64,000 nt of DNA from Plicaturopsis crispa FD-325 SS-3 (GCA_000827205.1 KN832554.1:3964777-4028776), one strand, 5' to 3'. Shown: positions 45,669-59,531, numbered from the stretch's first letter. Numbers and translations are program-made. The notes: generated by a model from the letters alone, not told the origin.

Positions 45669-48401
45669 TCACTTTGATTTCAAATGTGACTTCACACCGT
45701 CGGGGGTGAATAGTTTGTTGTGATTGCGAGAACATAGCAAGCACTGCGCATTCTTCTCATTGTTTTTGGAGTTGCCGATAGCCACACCGTACGCCGGTCG
45801 TCTGAATCGCTTCCACGGTGCGATGTGGAATAAATCGACATTTTCTTGTGGGGTCGAGATACCGTGCCTGAGGGGACCGTCCGGTATATAGTTATCGGTA
45901 TCCTCAGCATAGATACAGGAAACTTGAATCAGCTCACGTTGTCCGCACATGATCCATAACCTCCGCGTATTTGCTCGGTACTTTCATGTACGACGGGCAA
46001 TGGTTGCAGCTCCACTCCTGCCTAGCAAGAGCTTCATCATGCTCATGCGTCTTGACTTTGGCGGCGAGGGAAGCATCCAATATCTCGAATTGAGGAATGG
46101 AATGAGAATGAGATTTTTCTGTTGTCGGGTTCATGAAATGTGAGATATATTGGCGCCAGGACAACGCCAGACGACCTTGATTGCAGTTTTTGCATTTCCC
46201 AATGGGACAACCCAGACACAGGAAACGCAGGTCTAGGACATCTAGTTCATGCGATGTGGCCGTCAAGTGATTGAGGCCGACACTTTTGAGTAACGCGATC
46301 GCTGCGGTTGATCCACGAGTGCTAAAAGTAATGCGCGGCCTTTGGAGATGGTCGCGAATAGTATCCGGGTCGCGCGTCCTGGAAACTGCTTCACAAATAT
46401 GGTGGGATTTGACATCCGCCCAACCTATTAGGCCCGTCCAATGAACCTCGCCGAAGTACGACACTTCAGTCCCACTTGTCGTCGTGCATTTGGCGCTGTC
46501 ACATTGGAATACAGATGTGACCCTTGCGAGTTCGTCCGGTAAAGGATTGTCACCGGAGGTTTCGCTGGGGGGATGAGGATCCGTACTGCTGCCGCCGGGG
46601 ATACCTGGGAGCATGGCGAGTAATTCCTGTCGTCTGTTTTCGACATATGAGTGCACGATGGTCTGAAATAGAGCGGCAGCGTCGCCAAGGTCCGCTGGGT
46701 TCAAGGCTTCGTCCGAAGGTGAGTCAACAATGGCCTTGAAACATGCATCCGAAACGACAAGAGACAGGTCGGGGTGGTGTATCCACTGCATGGGCACAAG
46801 ATTGCTCTTGTATTCGTTGTAGGCGTCCCTGATGACTTTCTTTCGACAGAGTATCACGTCGTCATGCTCGTCTTCAATGCGACCATCCCGAATGTTTATC
46901 AGTCGGTCTTCGAGATCGGGAAAGATCCTTGCCCAACCTATCAGCCGTGTTAGGTCGTCGGGGTCTGTCATGAATTCAGGGTACAAAATGGCACGGACAA
47001 GAATCGGTGACTTCCTCAGTGATTTGCACTTCTTCTTCTTCGTCGTCATCATCGTCGAAGAGGCGGAGGATATCTTGTTCCTCGTAGCCAAGCTCTTCAA
47101 AGCGACGGATGACCCTGCTCATGTTTGAGTTAGTCCACGGCATTCCAGTTCGTACAACACGGAGGGACAGTACTCTGCCACATGGGCTCTCCTCCGATCT
47201 TCGTCTACTCGGACTGCCCAACCTTCGCACATCCTTGCATGCTACAGTTCACGAGTAACATATAAGTTCATAAGCGTCTGCTGAATTGTAAAGATCCGAG
47301 GTAGCTGACCTCAATCGCAGACTGCACTATAGCTTTCCGTCTGGAAATAAACTCATCAAGTACTTCATGTGCACCAGGTTTTAGCATTTTGACGTCTTCT
47401 TTGTAAGTCCCCAGCGCTTTCGTTACAGCAGATATATCGCCCCTCCAATAATAGACATGCCCGTCACGATACGAATGGGCACCATCTGATGGATTATTAG
47501 CCAATGGGTAGGATGTCCGACTGCGAAGGCATACCGTATGTATAGAGAATCAAGTCAAGCACGCATTTGTCGACACCCGGAAAAGACCTTGAGAAGGCCC
47601 GTTCTCTGACAAGACTGGAACAAAGGCATAAGTGGGAATAAAGGCGGCGAGGGAAAATTTTCCTCACTTCTTTTCGAGGCAAGACTCGCAAACGCGACGA
47701 CGCAAGTAAAACTCGATCCGTTGGATGTTTTCTGCTCCACATTCCTGAGATGAATTTTTTAGTGATATAGCATAATGAGCAGGCGATAGGGCAGAATGTA
47801 CCTGGCAAGTAGTACCACCATATAATAGATTTGCCCACGACGGCTCTGACATATCATCAGGGCACTTCGGTACACCAGGAATGTTCTCCCATGCCCGCTT
47901 CCACACGGTAATGGATTTGCGGGTTAGTAGAGTCCGGCGAAATGCCTTACTAGCCCTAGTAAGGCTAACAAGATCGCCAGGTGTCATATGAGCAAACATC
48001 TATCCGTTGCATTAGCGTGGCTTTGAGAATGCGCGTGCCTCTCCCCACGTACCTCGTACAAAACATCCAAAGGCATACTCAGGAAGAGGTCCGATTTCGT
48101 CTTCCTCCTTGTAACGCGAGGTTTTTCTACTCTACCTGACCCCGAAGATGTTTTCACGCGCTTGGCAGCCGAACGTGAGCGCGTCGCCGGTTCTAAGTCT
48201 GAACGCAAAAGCGATCTCAGGCATATTTTAACACACGCGTTGACAGAATTTGCTCTTACCTGTGCGCTCTACATCCTGATCACTACCACTCTTCTGGTCA
48301 GAGCTATGCTCCTGCTTTGATTCTGCGTGCCGCCCTGTACTCTTAGTAGGGTATGGTATGCATCGCGCTGGTAGTTTCCCAGATCGACGAGTATCAGACA
48401 T
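45669..48401 (-). CDS. F-box protein with C-terminal zinc-finger-like motif (agaricomycete family)
   Basis: The ATG at 48401 begins a basic Ser-rich leader (MSDTRRSGKLPARC). The second exon carries DLEPATRSRSAAKRVKTSSG, then the F-box LFLSMPLDVLYEIFAHMTPGDLVSLTRASKAFRRTLL with the helper helix ITVWKRAWENIPGVP. A Cys pair region follows (CQECGAENIQRIEFYLRRRVCESC). The long middle has an acidic patch (DDDDDEEEEVQITEEV) and CLGCPIGKCKNC. The end is a C2H2-like finger (QCLLCSRNHNKLFTPDGVKSHLKSK). F-box proteins recruit substrates to SCF ubiquitin ligases. This family is much expanded in agaricomycetes and its targets are unknown. Several introns, for example 48191-48259 by phase, interrupt it. 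Exact joins in 47.0-47.7 kb are uncertain. Confidence 0.8.
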
Positions 48402-49011
48402 TACTAGGATAAAAGCTTGTGAGTACATGGTGTAGAAATATGAGAGACAGATGCCTACGTAGGGCGAAGTTAGCGGAATGAGAGGTGAAAACTGTGGTCC
48501 TGTCTAGCCCTGTGGTCGTGGTCCGTTGACAGGCGATTTAACCGCCATTGTACCAAGTAAAGCGGAGTTGGTGCGCGAGTTCGCGGACATTGAAATTAGT
48601 GAGGGTCTAATGACCACTTGCCAGGTACTTGGTACCTGCTTTCGACTTGCTTGACGAAGTCGACATTTTCCTAAACACCGGTGAGAACGGTGAAACATAC
48701 GACGACCGCAGTTCCTGTGACCCGAATGGACCGCTCGAGCGCTGCCCTACTTGCTGTCGTTGTCGAGTCAGAAAAAGGAAGCTTCAGGATGACAGGCACT
48801 GGCAGTGCGTTGCTGTGTCCCAAGAGCGCTCTGCCGCTACGGGAATCTACCTGGGTCTACTCGGTACACTTAGGGACCGTGAGTCATGACTACAATCGCA
48901 AGACACTTTGACGTGCTATAAACTTCGCCGGCACTGCTCGGCGCTCGCACATTTATACGTCTCAAAACCTGGGGAAGATAATCATCATCCCAGTATCGAT
49001 CACCCACTACG
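48402..49011. promoter_or_regulatory. Shared divergent promoter, F-box gene and HeLo-like/TPR gene 2
   Basis: The two starts (48401 minus and 49012 plus) face away from each other with 610 bp between them. No gene-like frame is supported inside. No clear TATA box was noted. Confidence 0.5.
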
Positions 49012-51717
49012 ATGGATGCGGTCGGTGCGATCGCCAATATAATCGCAATCGTTGACCTAGTCAAGGAGCTTGTTTTGCTTGGAAAATATCTGAAGGACAC
49101 CGTGGGCGAGGTCAGTGTACTATCATAATGGAAGTGCAACACGTTCGTTCATCGTTTTGTTACAGGCCGCTGGAAACTTTCACGAGCGCCGTGAACTTGT
49201 CAATTCCATATATGAGAGTCTGGTCAGTTTGGAGCCGCTGAGCAACGGGCGAAAGCCCGAAACAACGCCCCCGGAGCTCTACGACTCTCTTCAATCTTTG
49301 CAGAGGTAAGATCGGCTCACAGCTATCCATGTTTCACGCTGTTGATCGTCATCCATGGATTCCAGACATCTGAAGGACTGCGTTGCGCAATGTAAGAAGG
49401 CATTCGAGCCTCAGTCGCGCTTCGGGAAATACGGAGACAGGTTTATGCTATGGATGAAGCGCGACGATATTACGACGATGCTGGAAAGCCTTCACCGTAG
49501 CGTTATGCGTGCCCATGCCATCTTCACCGTACGTTCATTTACGGGCCTAAAACATTGTCTGAATGCTCATCGAACAAATAGACAAGTGCAGTTGCCCGCA
49601 TTGAAGACCGGATGCCGGATATCATGGGCATTCTCAATCGTATCGACGGTAAAATCGAACGTCACCCATGTACATCCCCCGTGTCGCGCAACAAACTGCG
49701 ACAGCACGCTCAGCCCACTAGGGGCCGGTCCACACATGAGAAGGTTTCGAATGGCAGGGACACCCTATTACAGGTTCCCAGAGACATGCGGAGACCATCT
49801 AGTTCCTCGTCCAAGCGCCCGCCTTTGGATATCCATGCCGAAGAGAAACGTCGCCCCTCTAGCGTTGATCGTAATACGGGTGTCACCATACGTGTTCAAA
49901 GCATTTCTGCAGCGTTGTCAGAGCGCCCTAGCCTCGATTCCGATGGTGCGCGTCCCATGGAACGTACTCCATCGGTCAAGTCTCGCGTGTCCGCCACATC
50001 TTCAGTCGACTCGCGAATGTCCCTTACGCATTACGGACATACCGGAGACCCCGCCGCCGAGACTGAGCAGACTATCGACAAGCTCGTCGACGTGCTTTGC
50101 AAGATCCGGGATACCAAGACATCGCGCAGTGACGTTGCGCGGGATCTCGACAAGCTTTCGGTCGCACTGAGCGACATCGGCATGAACAACGAGGCGATCG
50201 AGATTAGCGCTTGGTCAGTGCGCACGTTTGACGAGCTGACATTCTCGCTTGACCTTCCACACGCTACTGCACTGTTCAATCAGGCGAACCATTTATTCAA
50301 ACATCACGGGAAGGAGCGGGAGGCCCTGGAGTCGTGTCGGAAAGCGAAGGAGTTATACCGTCGCTGTATCGATAGCGGTGATGAGCTCTGCCGGGCAGAT
50401 CTCGCGAGGTGTCTCAATCTCGAGACGCATTGTTTGAACCAATTGGATCGCACAGACGACGCGTTGCGTACCGCAGCGAGTGCTGTTGACATATACCTCG
50501 CGCTTTCCACCCAACACCCTGATAGCTTCGACGCAGACCTTGCGATGGCATCAAACACTGTAGGGAATGTCCATCTCCTCCGCCGGCATCCCGCGGAAGC
50601 GCTCCATTCGCTAGAGAAAGCTGTCGATATCTACCGCAGGCTTGCCAATAAGGAGCCCGATCGTTTCAAGCCAGCATTTGCCACGTCCCTGTCTACTTAC
50701 GCCTCGTGTCTACGGAGCTTGCGGAGGTACGATGACGCGCTGCGCCATGCGAAGGATGCGGTTAGTATTCACACAGACCTCGCGAGGCATCGGCCCCAGG
50801 TGTTCAAGGAACATCTCGCTCACAGCAATCGATGCGTATTCGATATCCTCTCATCCTTACACCGCCATACCGACGCACTTGAATACATCGAGGATGCTGT
50901 AGAGGCGTATCGCGAATTGAAGAGCAGCAAGCCCCACAAATTCAAGCCCCTCCTTGCCACGTCGCTGCGCCTTAACGCATACTGCCTTATCGACATGAAG
51001 CGTTTCGACAAAGCACGAAGGATCGTTGAGGAGTTACTCGTGATTTTTGGCGCTCTGGAGAAGGAGGATGCTGCGACGTACAAGCCACAGCTTGCTGGGG
51101 CCTTCGATATGGCATACATCTGCTTCAGCGCCATGCAGCGGCACACCGAGGCAACCAATGCCGCCAAAGAAGCCGTCACGATATACCACGCGCTGTCGAC
51201 GCAAAACCCATCTGAATACCAAACGCGGCTTGCTGAGTGCAGTTTCCACGTTTCACGCGCCTTGCACACTCGCAAGAAACACGACGATGCCCTGCACGCT
51301 GCGAAGGAAGCCGTCAGGATCTACTCCCAGCTTGGCGGGGATGAGGCGTCTCGTTATGCTCTCGCCCTTACCCATCTCTCCGACGTGCAGTCTCATCTTG
51401 ATCGCTTCCAAGACGCCCTCAATTCAGCCAAGAAGGCTCAAGGCATATATCAGAAGATGAAGCGCGATCAACGGGACGTAGGATATGCTTCTGACGTCGA
51501 GTTCTGTCAGAAGCAAATCGCGTTTTGCAAGAGGCGGCTGGACTCTCTACGGTCCGCTACCGATGGCAAACCCGAATCTGGCCGTGCCTCTTCGCCGCCT
51601 TTCAAGCGCAATCCTATACGCCGTCGGACGCTGGAGATGATCAAGGCTATGCCGAAGAAGTTGCCCTTGACAGGGTCGCTTTCAACCCGCACTCCGAAGA
51701 GACTATCTTCGAAGTAA
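49012..51717 (+). CDS. HeLo-like N-terminal domain plus TPR-repeat protein 2
   Basis: Exons 49012-49110, 49166-49305, 49366-49528 and 49582-51717 give 845 aa in phase. The N-terminus (MDAVGAIANIIAIVDLVKEL, then LGKYLKDTVGEAAGNFHERR and YESLVSLEPL) has the hydrophobic first helix and spacing of fungal HeLo-like/SesA-type death-effector domains. A second helical stretch (LQRHLKDCVAQCKKAF, MLWMKRDDITTMLESLHR) completes about 190 residues. A basic, Ser-rich linker follows (SSSSSKRPPLDIHAEEKRRPSS). Then come nine or ten TPR-type repeats of about 44 residues with A...AVDIYRRLA..P..F and L..L.R..DAL patterns. The tail is basic (FKRNPIRRRTLEMIKAMPKKL). No NTPase domain is present. Architecture and gene structure (three short 5' exons, one long last exon) parallel TPR protein 1. 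Confidence 0.78.
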
Positions 51718-52192
51718 AGAATGAGCTGTCTCTGTCCTCAATCCTGCTTCTCTTTTCTCCATTCCGCCCTCCCTCTATTGCCCGCGATACCATTGCTAGT
51801 CACCCCCGTGCATCGTCGTCATTCTCGTTTGTTACGCTTTCGTTGTTGCTCTATCTTATCCTTCATTCCTATTTTTCAATGTTACCGCCGCCATGAATAT
51901 ACCTGTTCTGGTGTGCTGATGCATGTATCCTATACCCTACTTCTCGTCTGTCGACTCGTTTCCAAGTGCTACTATATCTATGTATAATTTCCTGTATAGT
52001 CAACTGTAGCCCCACGAATGAATCCCTTTCTCTGAAATTTGAAGTCCTGGACGAAGTGCTTCAGCCCCAATCTGAGCCTGGTCTGAGTAAGCCACGAAAT
52101 CTTCCATATAAAGCAAGTAGTTTTGGCAGCCCAAGCAGTACGAGAATCAAGATATTCGGTCCCACTGTCAGAAAACAACTCCTCCATTCACC
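51718..52192. other. Intergenic with TATA-like box before the SnoaL-like gene
   Basis: No gene was seen. TCCATATAAAGC at 52103-52114 is about 80 bp before the ATG at 52193 and is a fair TATA match. Confidence 0.45.
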
Positions 52193-52655
52193 ATGTCGTT
52201 TATCCCCGTCAACGACGCCGTCCCCAAATCCACCAACGAGTTTCTTGCGTCGTTTTACGCGGTTTCCGATAAGTCGGGGCCCGCAGCACACGCCGAATAC
52301 ACCTCCCACTTTCTCCCTTCCGCCACACTGATCATGGGCCCTAAAATATTCCCGGGCCATGGCGGCGTACACACGTTCCGCGAGGGTGCATGGGAGCACG
52401 TTGAGCGGCGGCGCCATGTTATCCAGGGCGTGTTTGCGGGATCTGAGGGTGAAGTCATGCTGTATGGTACCGTCGACTACGGGATGAAGGACGGAACTCA
52501 GGTCGAGGGCGTTCAGTGGGCGGGCAGGATGGTCCTGTCCCCCACAGACAGAGGACCGAAGATTTCGTTCTATCAGGTTTACATAGTAAGTATGCCCGTT
52601 GGGTATGCCACGTCTGGGTTTAACTGATTGTAACCTCACCCAGACCGCCAAATGA
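52193..52655 (+). CDS. SnoaL-like (NTF2 fold) small protein
   Basis: Two exons (52193-52587 and about 52644-52655) give a protein of about 135 aa. The sequence has the NTF2-like cone fold layout: an N-terminal helix pair (STNEFLASFYAVSDKSGPAAHAEYTSHF), LIMGPKIFPGHGGVHTFREGAWEHVERRRHVI, then strands EGEVMLYGTVDYGMKDG and VEGVQWAGRMVL. The last strand (KISFYQVYI) is followed after the intron by TAK and the stop. Such fungal proteins are stand-alone and their ligand is unknown; some relatives are polyketide cyclases or isomerases. No signal peptide is seen. If the intron is retained, the frame would read on to a stop at 52624-52626. Confidence 0.72.
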
Positions 52656-53650
52656 GTTTAGAGCGGCAAACACTGCTCACGACCCTAAATTGAAACCGCT
52701 ACCGTATAGTGGCGGTTGTAATACCTTTAAGGCTTGGAGCCGCGTCGAGACATTCTGCACAGATTCTCGGATCTGAATGAGCATATGTATTTTTTTCTCA
52801 GCGCCTACGAAGGCGGGGCTATGCTATAAGGAAGATACAGGTCAGAAAAACGATGATCACAGCTTGCCGCCGGTTTTTGAAACGCGCTTCTCGATGAGAT
52901 ACCCCACGGGAAGGCAGGGAAGGAGAAGGGGGTCTGTTATGGTTGTGTTTGTGTTTTTTTTTCTGCGGACGACGAGATTTTTGCGACGAGAAGGCAGCAT
53001 AGTGCGACGGGAATCGGAAGAGCAACGGCTTGTGAAGGCGTAGGCATTGGCTACCCCGGTGATGCATGATAGCGAGCGATGTGAGGACGAGAACGGGATT
53101 AGGCGTTGCTCCTTGGAGTCACCCTGACGCCGGTAGGTGGGTGGCGGCTGGGCCGACGCGACGAAAAGCTTGGTGTGGTTTGTTTCTCTCCACCGGCGCG
53201 TCCGCCGATGTGGTTGAGAGAACGCAGAACACACCGTCGCTAGACAGGGCGCAGCAGGAGGGGGGGTTAATGCGGAGAGATAGCAGTATGCCTGCGAGTA
53301 TGCAGGGGAGAACGGAAGGCGATAGCGGTATCAGGATGTCTGACAACGGAGTAGATGACGAGTAACTGAGCAGTTGAAGCAGATATCACGCGTGATATGG
53401 CAGAGAATGGAGCGAGATGATAGTAAGAGTTCGGTATCACGTTTGGTGGTCGCGGAGTGCTGGTGAGACTGCGAGGAGGCGACCGCGAGCGGCGCGTAAA
53501 CCAAGTCCGGCATAGAGGTAGGCAGCAATATGACGAGCCGTCGAATCGTTGACATTGAAGAGCTGCTCGACACAAGAGGACTAGCTCAAGCATCTACGAT
53601 AGCACCCTGGATGGGTCCACGTGGTGAGCGATTGTGCGTTCCAAATGCCT
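52656..53650. other. Convergent 1-kb region, no gene supported
   Basis: This lies between the end of the SnoaL-like gene (plus) and the end of the one-TM disordered protein gene (minus). Several frames of 80-125 codons are open on both strands but are low-complexity and lack features. Confidence 0.45.
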
Positions 53651-55454
53651 TCATCTATGGACGGGTCTCTTCGCCGTCGCTTTCGGTGATGCGTTCTCCT
53701 TGTTGGCACCGGTGAATTTTCTGACGGATCTATGCGAAGCGGGAGGGAGAGGGAAATCGATGCTCGAGGGCGATTTCGGACGGGATTTTCGTGGTGGGAC
53801 AACGTTGATGTCAACGGCCTTGGGTACCTTGCTCTGGAGCAATGATTTGCCGACAGGTTTGACGTCGGGACTTGGGGCAAAATTCTCTCTCAGCGGAGCA
53901 CGGCCACTCTGCGGTTTTACAGCATTATTGTTCTTCGTGAACAGTGCAGGATCCGAAGGTCGCCGGGGAGTGGTATAAAGCGAATTTTTGGCTTTTTTCT
54001 CCGTTGGCGAACGCGATTTGAAAACTGGCATTCGCGAGATTGACGATCTCAATCGTGGCTGAGGGGATAGGGCTTCTGAACGAGGAGCGACAACATCCAT
54101 CGGTGTCACAGCATCGATTGCGACTGGGAATAACTTGGCGCGGTCAAGGTTAGGTGATTTGGCTTCACGCCGCGTAGTCGAGCTGTGCTGGTTGAGCACG
54201 GATGACCGGGGCGGAGCGACGTCCATAGCCGTCATGGAGTTTAACGTGATCGGGAATAATTTGACGTGGTCGAGAACGGGTGGAGGACTGGAGTCGTGCC
54301 TATCCGCCACGGCAGGCGCAGAAATGGACGCAGAGCGTGCGCGAGATGGATGTGAACGAGGCTCCGCGACCTCCATACGCTGCGGGGTGTCAAAGGTGAC
54401 GGGGAAGAGTTTGATATCATTCAGTTCTGGGGAGCGCTCGGAGCTTACGGTGGCCTCAGTCTCCTCGATAGGACGTAGCTCTTCTGTGATCGTGAACAGT
54501 CCGTGGTTGATTTCTGCGGAGGAGTTCTGTTTCGACATCACTGGCCTCGGCTCTGGGACATTCTGTACGGGTGGTAGACCTCTCTTCGCGGTCGCAAGAC
54601 GCATCCGCACGAGCTCGACTTCCTTCCGCTGGATGATCTGTACAGGTAGCTCTTCGTCATAGCCCCACGAAGGGGTGCGTGCTTTGCGGCGCGGGACATA
54701 CGACCAGTTGTCGCTCGTCATGGAGGCCTCGTAGCGGAGGGAGGAGCTGATCTTCGGGGCATTGACATAACGAGAGGCGGGGCTAATAGCTGGAATTGTG
54801 GTTTGTTCGTATTCTGAATCGATGTGTTCCGGCATCGAGGCTTCGGAGATGAGACCAGTGGCGAGCAGAGCGGCACGGGCCGCTTTGGAAATACGATGGA
54901 TCTTGCGTCCGTCGGAGAGGGATATTTCACCGACGGCGGGGGAGCGGTCTTCTTGTATCGAGGGTGCAGGAGCGACCGCGGACCCTGTAATTGTCGAAAA
55001 CAATCCGGGGGTTTCGGATGCATCTTGACCACTCTTCGGATAAGGCCTGACCGTTCCATCTAATTGCTTCTCAACCTAAAGTCGCAAACGAGGCAGTCAA
55101 TACGCAGAAAAAGATGTCATGGAAGAGATTGCCCACGAATCCAAATGTGTCGGCCATGCTCTTTCGATGTGAGGCCAAAAGGGCGCTGTTGTAGATTGCC
55201 GCAGGACATGCTACGCCGTGCCGAGGATCTGACCCGTAGCCAACGAGGCCTGACGAAGGTCCCGTCGAGGTCATAGCAGGGAGAGTGAAGGGGAGTTTTG
55301 CACTCTGCCTGCTCTTGAGGGATGCGCCGATTGTGCGGCGGAGGAAGATGGCTAGCTTGTAACCGACGATGAGAAGAAAGAAGAGGACAACGGCAGCGAT
55401 AGCGATAATAGCGAGAGGGATTGGTCCCTTGTGCGAGGTAGGAATAGGTGCCAT
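53651..55454 (-). CDS. Single-TM disordered protein with a triplicated KLFP motif
   Basis: I do not recognise this family. The ATG at 55454 starts a short N-terminus (MAPIPTSHKGPI), one TM helix (LAIIAIAAVVLFFLLIVGYKL) and a basic stop-transfer segment (FLRRTIGASLKSRQ). One intron of about 61 nt (roughly 55018-55078) joins TASFATL to DASETPGLFSTITG. The rest, about 470 residues, is predicted disordered and Ser/Pro/Arg-rich. It includes RKIHRISKAARAALLATG and three tandem units with the core KLFP[VI] and ending [VA].PRS. The C-terminus is basic (ENASPKATAKRPVHR). The topology suggests a membrane-tethered cytosolic scaffold. The function is unknown. Confidence 0.7.
54078..54432 (-). repeat. Three diverged coding repeats with KLFP cores
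   Basis: Units lie at about 54356-54432, 54207-54283 and 54078-54158. Each encodes (L)xxxKLFP[VI]-x6-9-M[ED]V..PRS, separated by Ser/Arg-rich linkers. The spacing is 120-150 bp. The conserved core in otherwise disordered sequence looks like a repeated short binding motif. Confidence 0.75.
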
Positions 55455-56468
55455 CTTGCTGTCGAAATCCGATGTGTTGAACGACGGGGCGGGAAGTGAG
55501 ATCTTCGAGTCGTAGTTGCATGTCGGGATTACAGGATAGGCAGATAGGATTTTGTATCATTGAGGCTGACGAGCGGCGCAGGTCTTACCTAGGGAGATCA
55601 GTCAGCCACTTGGGCACAGTTGCATGACGGCCACGGGAGTAGACGCGTTATTTCAATCCGGCCCATGAGATTTCAGTCGTGGCTATACGTGATTTGGCAA
55701 TTGGCATGTTATACGCGTTATAGAACGCGCCGACCACAGTTTCTGTGTGATTTGGAAGTACTCGGGGACACCGTCTCTTGCCTCTGTGCCAAGTCGCGTC
55801 AACGAACAGATACATATTGCAGGCTGACCTTTGACACCAATCTTTAGACTTTAGAGAATTGCTAGAGAAGCATTTCCCCGGCCTTGAAAAGCTGCTTCTG
55901 CGTCAACAAGACCTCGAAGTTACGTGGTTGAGTAACCTTTCGAGGCGCACAGGCGCCGCCAGACGCGCAATCGTCGGTACACTGATCAAATCGGTCAAAA
56001 CGGTGAGTTGGGAGAGTCATGCTCCTCGATCACACTGGTCCACATATCACGAAAGTAGGAAAGACACAGATGAATTGTACGACAGAGGAAGAGCAGAAGA
56101 AGAGTAGCGTTCGTGCCACGCAGATTGGATAATTACAAGTCGATACGAGCCTGCCCTGAAGCAATCGGATATGGCCCTCGACATGGCGCAAAGTCAACAC
56201 CCGCCTTGAACGCAGACCTTGACCACCAGGTAAGCATTTTTGGCCTGCTCGTCGTCGCGAACGACGAGCTCGACCGTTTCCGTCCTTTGTAAAGTCGCTG
56301 ACCGCCGGTCTGCTCTCCGTTTCCGCATTCGCCGTTGCTGCGCATCTCCGCACTGCACCGCCCATCCGATCAAATCCTTATAATCGCAACATGGACGCAG
56401 CTCAGCTCTCTGTCTCGCTCAACACCACCCAACCACCCACCCACTACATATACGAATAATATACTAAA
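55455..56468. other. Region upstream of actin, with a possible orphan exon
   Basis: This probably contains the actin promoter on the right and the promoter of the one-TM protein gene on the left. A plus-strand stretch at about 55846-56001, bordered by TTTAG and GTGAGT, could be an exon (LLEKHFPGLEKLLLRQQD, then LSRRTGAARRAIVGTLIKS). No partner exon or family was found. Confidence 0.35.
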
Positions 56469-58030
<1,562 letters not shown>

Positions 58031-58385
58031 GCGCGTCGCGGCGGAAAAGAAATTTGGTGCGATGGCGGGGGTGGTGGTGTGAGAGGTTTGGATCACGAGC
58101 GTGTAGTAGAAACGAATTTTTTCTCTGTGAATGGCCCTGTCTTCTACGTCCCTACCTTATGTTACGGATCGTTTTTTCTCACTTGCTCCCCTTTTTACTC
58201 TGGCGAATTGTTCTTGTCTTTACCTGGCGTTCTTTCAACGAAGCTTTATGAAAACTCGATGAAAAGTGCGGACTAGGAAGCTGCACCACCGCGCGCGTGA
58301 ATTTGCCTCTTGCTTTACACCGCATTGCTCTTCTCCTCTCCCCCCACCACGCACGTCCAGTGAAAAGCCTCTAATCCCAATACCA
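58031..58385. other. Actin 3' UTR and intergenic
   Basis: T-rich stretches after the actin stop fit a 3' UTR. No other feature was seen in this 355-bp gap. Confidence 0.5.
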
Positions 58386-59419
58386 ATGCCGTCAAATCCA
58401 GCAGGACTCACCTCACTACCTGTCGAAGTACCACCTGCTCTACTGTACACATCCATCCATCGCGCACTGACCACCACCCATCTGAATCCCAGCTTTTATA
58501 CGAGGTGCAGCTCTACGCCCTCTCCAGCGCGCTCCCCCTCGTGTGCACACGCCTGCACGCAGTGTTCAAATCGACCCCCGCGTCGTTCCGCGCGCAGTAC
58601 CTCCTCCTCGCCACCCTCCCCCCACCCCCACCCCCACCAAACGCATCATCCCCACCGCCCCCCATAACCACATCCAAGGCAGACACGCAACCACGGTCCA
58701 TCGCACCCATCCTCCGGTACCCCCTCTGCACCCAACCCGTCCTCGAAGCCGCCCTCCGCCTCTCCTCCCGCGGCCCCCCATCACACCTCTCCGGCAACCC
58801 ATCAAACACCGACGGCAACCCATCAAACACCGACGGCGCACGGAAGGAACGAAAGGAACGCATCGTCCTCCCGAAACACCTCTTCCGCCTCGCGCCCCGC
58901 CCGGAGAGCGAATGGACGGACGACGACCACCCGCTGCCGTTCCTGCGGTACCTCTTCGACGGTGCGGGTGTGGGCGATAATTCCGGTGTGGGCGACAATT
59001 CCGGTGTGGGCGCGCGACTAGGAAAGGTAGACTGCAACGCCCACTCCGGGTACGCTTTAACAAAAGCCGTCTACCTGCACTTCCTCCCGCTCGTGCGCTT
59101 CCTGCTCGAGCGCGGCGCGTCGCCCGCGTACAAGGGCGGGCTCGCGGTCCTCGTGGCTATACGGCAGCGGAACCTTGGGGTGGTGCGGATGTTGATTGAG
59201 CGCGGGGAGGGGGGGATGGAGCGCGGGGATAGTGGCAAGGGAGGAGGGGGAGGGGGAGGGGGAGGGAGGGGGAAGCGGCGGAAGCTGGGGGACCGGATGG
59301 AGGTGAATGCGGAGATGCTGAGGGCGGCTGTGAAGTGGGGTGCGACGGATATTGTGCATTATCTGTCTGTGGAGAAGGGCTGTGTGCCTGATATGCATAC
59401 TTTGCGCATGATGCGCTGA
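58386..59419 (+). CDS. F-box-like/ankyrin-repeat protein
   Basis: Two exons: the ATG at 58386 to about 58425, then from about 58491 to 59419; the join gives GLTSLPVELLYEVQLYALSS. This N-terminus, SLPVELL..V..YA.SSALPLVCTRLHAVF, has an F-box-like layout. A Pro-rich linker follows (LPPPPPPPNASSPPPP), then ankyrin-like helices: GYALTKAVYLHFLPLVRFLLERGASP, GGLAVLVAIRQRNLGVVRMLIERG and LRAAVKWGATDIVHYLSVEKG. Two in-frame minisatellites (NPSNTDG twice; GVGDNS repeated) and a poly-Gly stretch interrupt it, so length is likely to vary between strains. Target and partner are unknown. Fungal F-box/ankyrin proteins of this sort are common and diverge fast. Confidence 0.65.
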
Positions 59420-59531
59420 CCAGTCGAGGGAGTCGGTTATTCGATGTCCTCTGATATACCAAGGCCGATATTCAAGATGTGCATAAATCAAAGGTACACC
59501 TCTACTGCCTGCATTACACGCACAGAAAATA

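Noticed and set aside
52061-52651. 196-codon minus-strand open frame
   Set aside because: Antisense to the SnoaL-like gene, which has a TATA box, ATG and conserved fold pattern.
54135-54662. 175-codon plus-strand open frame
   Set aside because: Antisense to the disordered one-TM protein; Ser/Gly-rich with no family features.
58513-59063. Minus-strand frames of 165-174 codons
   Set aside because: Antisense to Pro- and Gly-rich coding repeats of the F-box-like/ankyrin gene.
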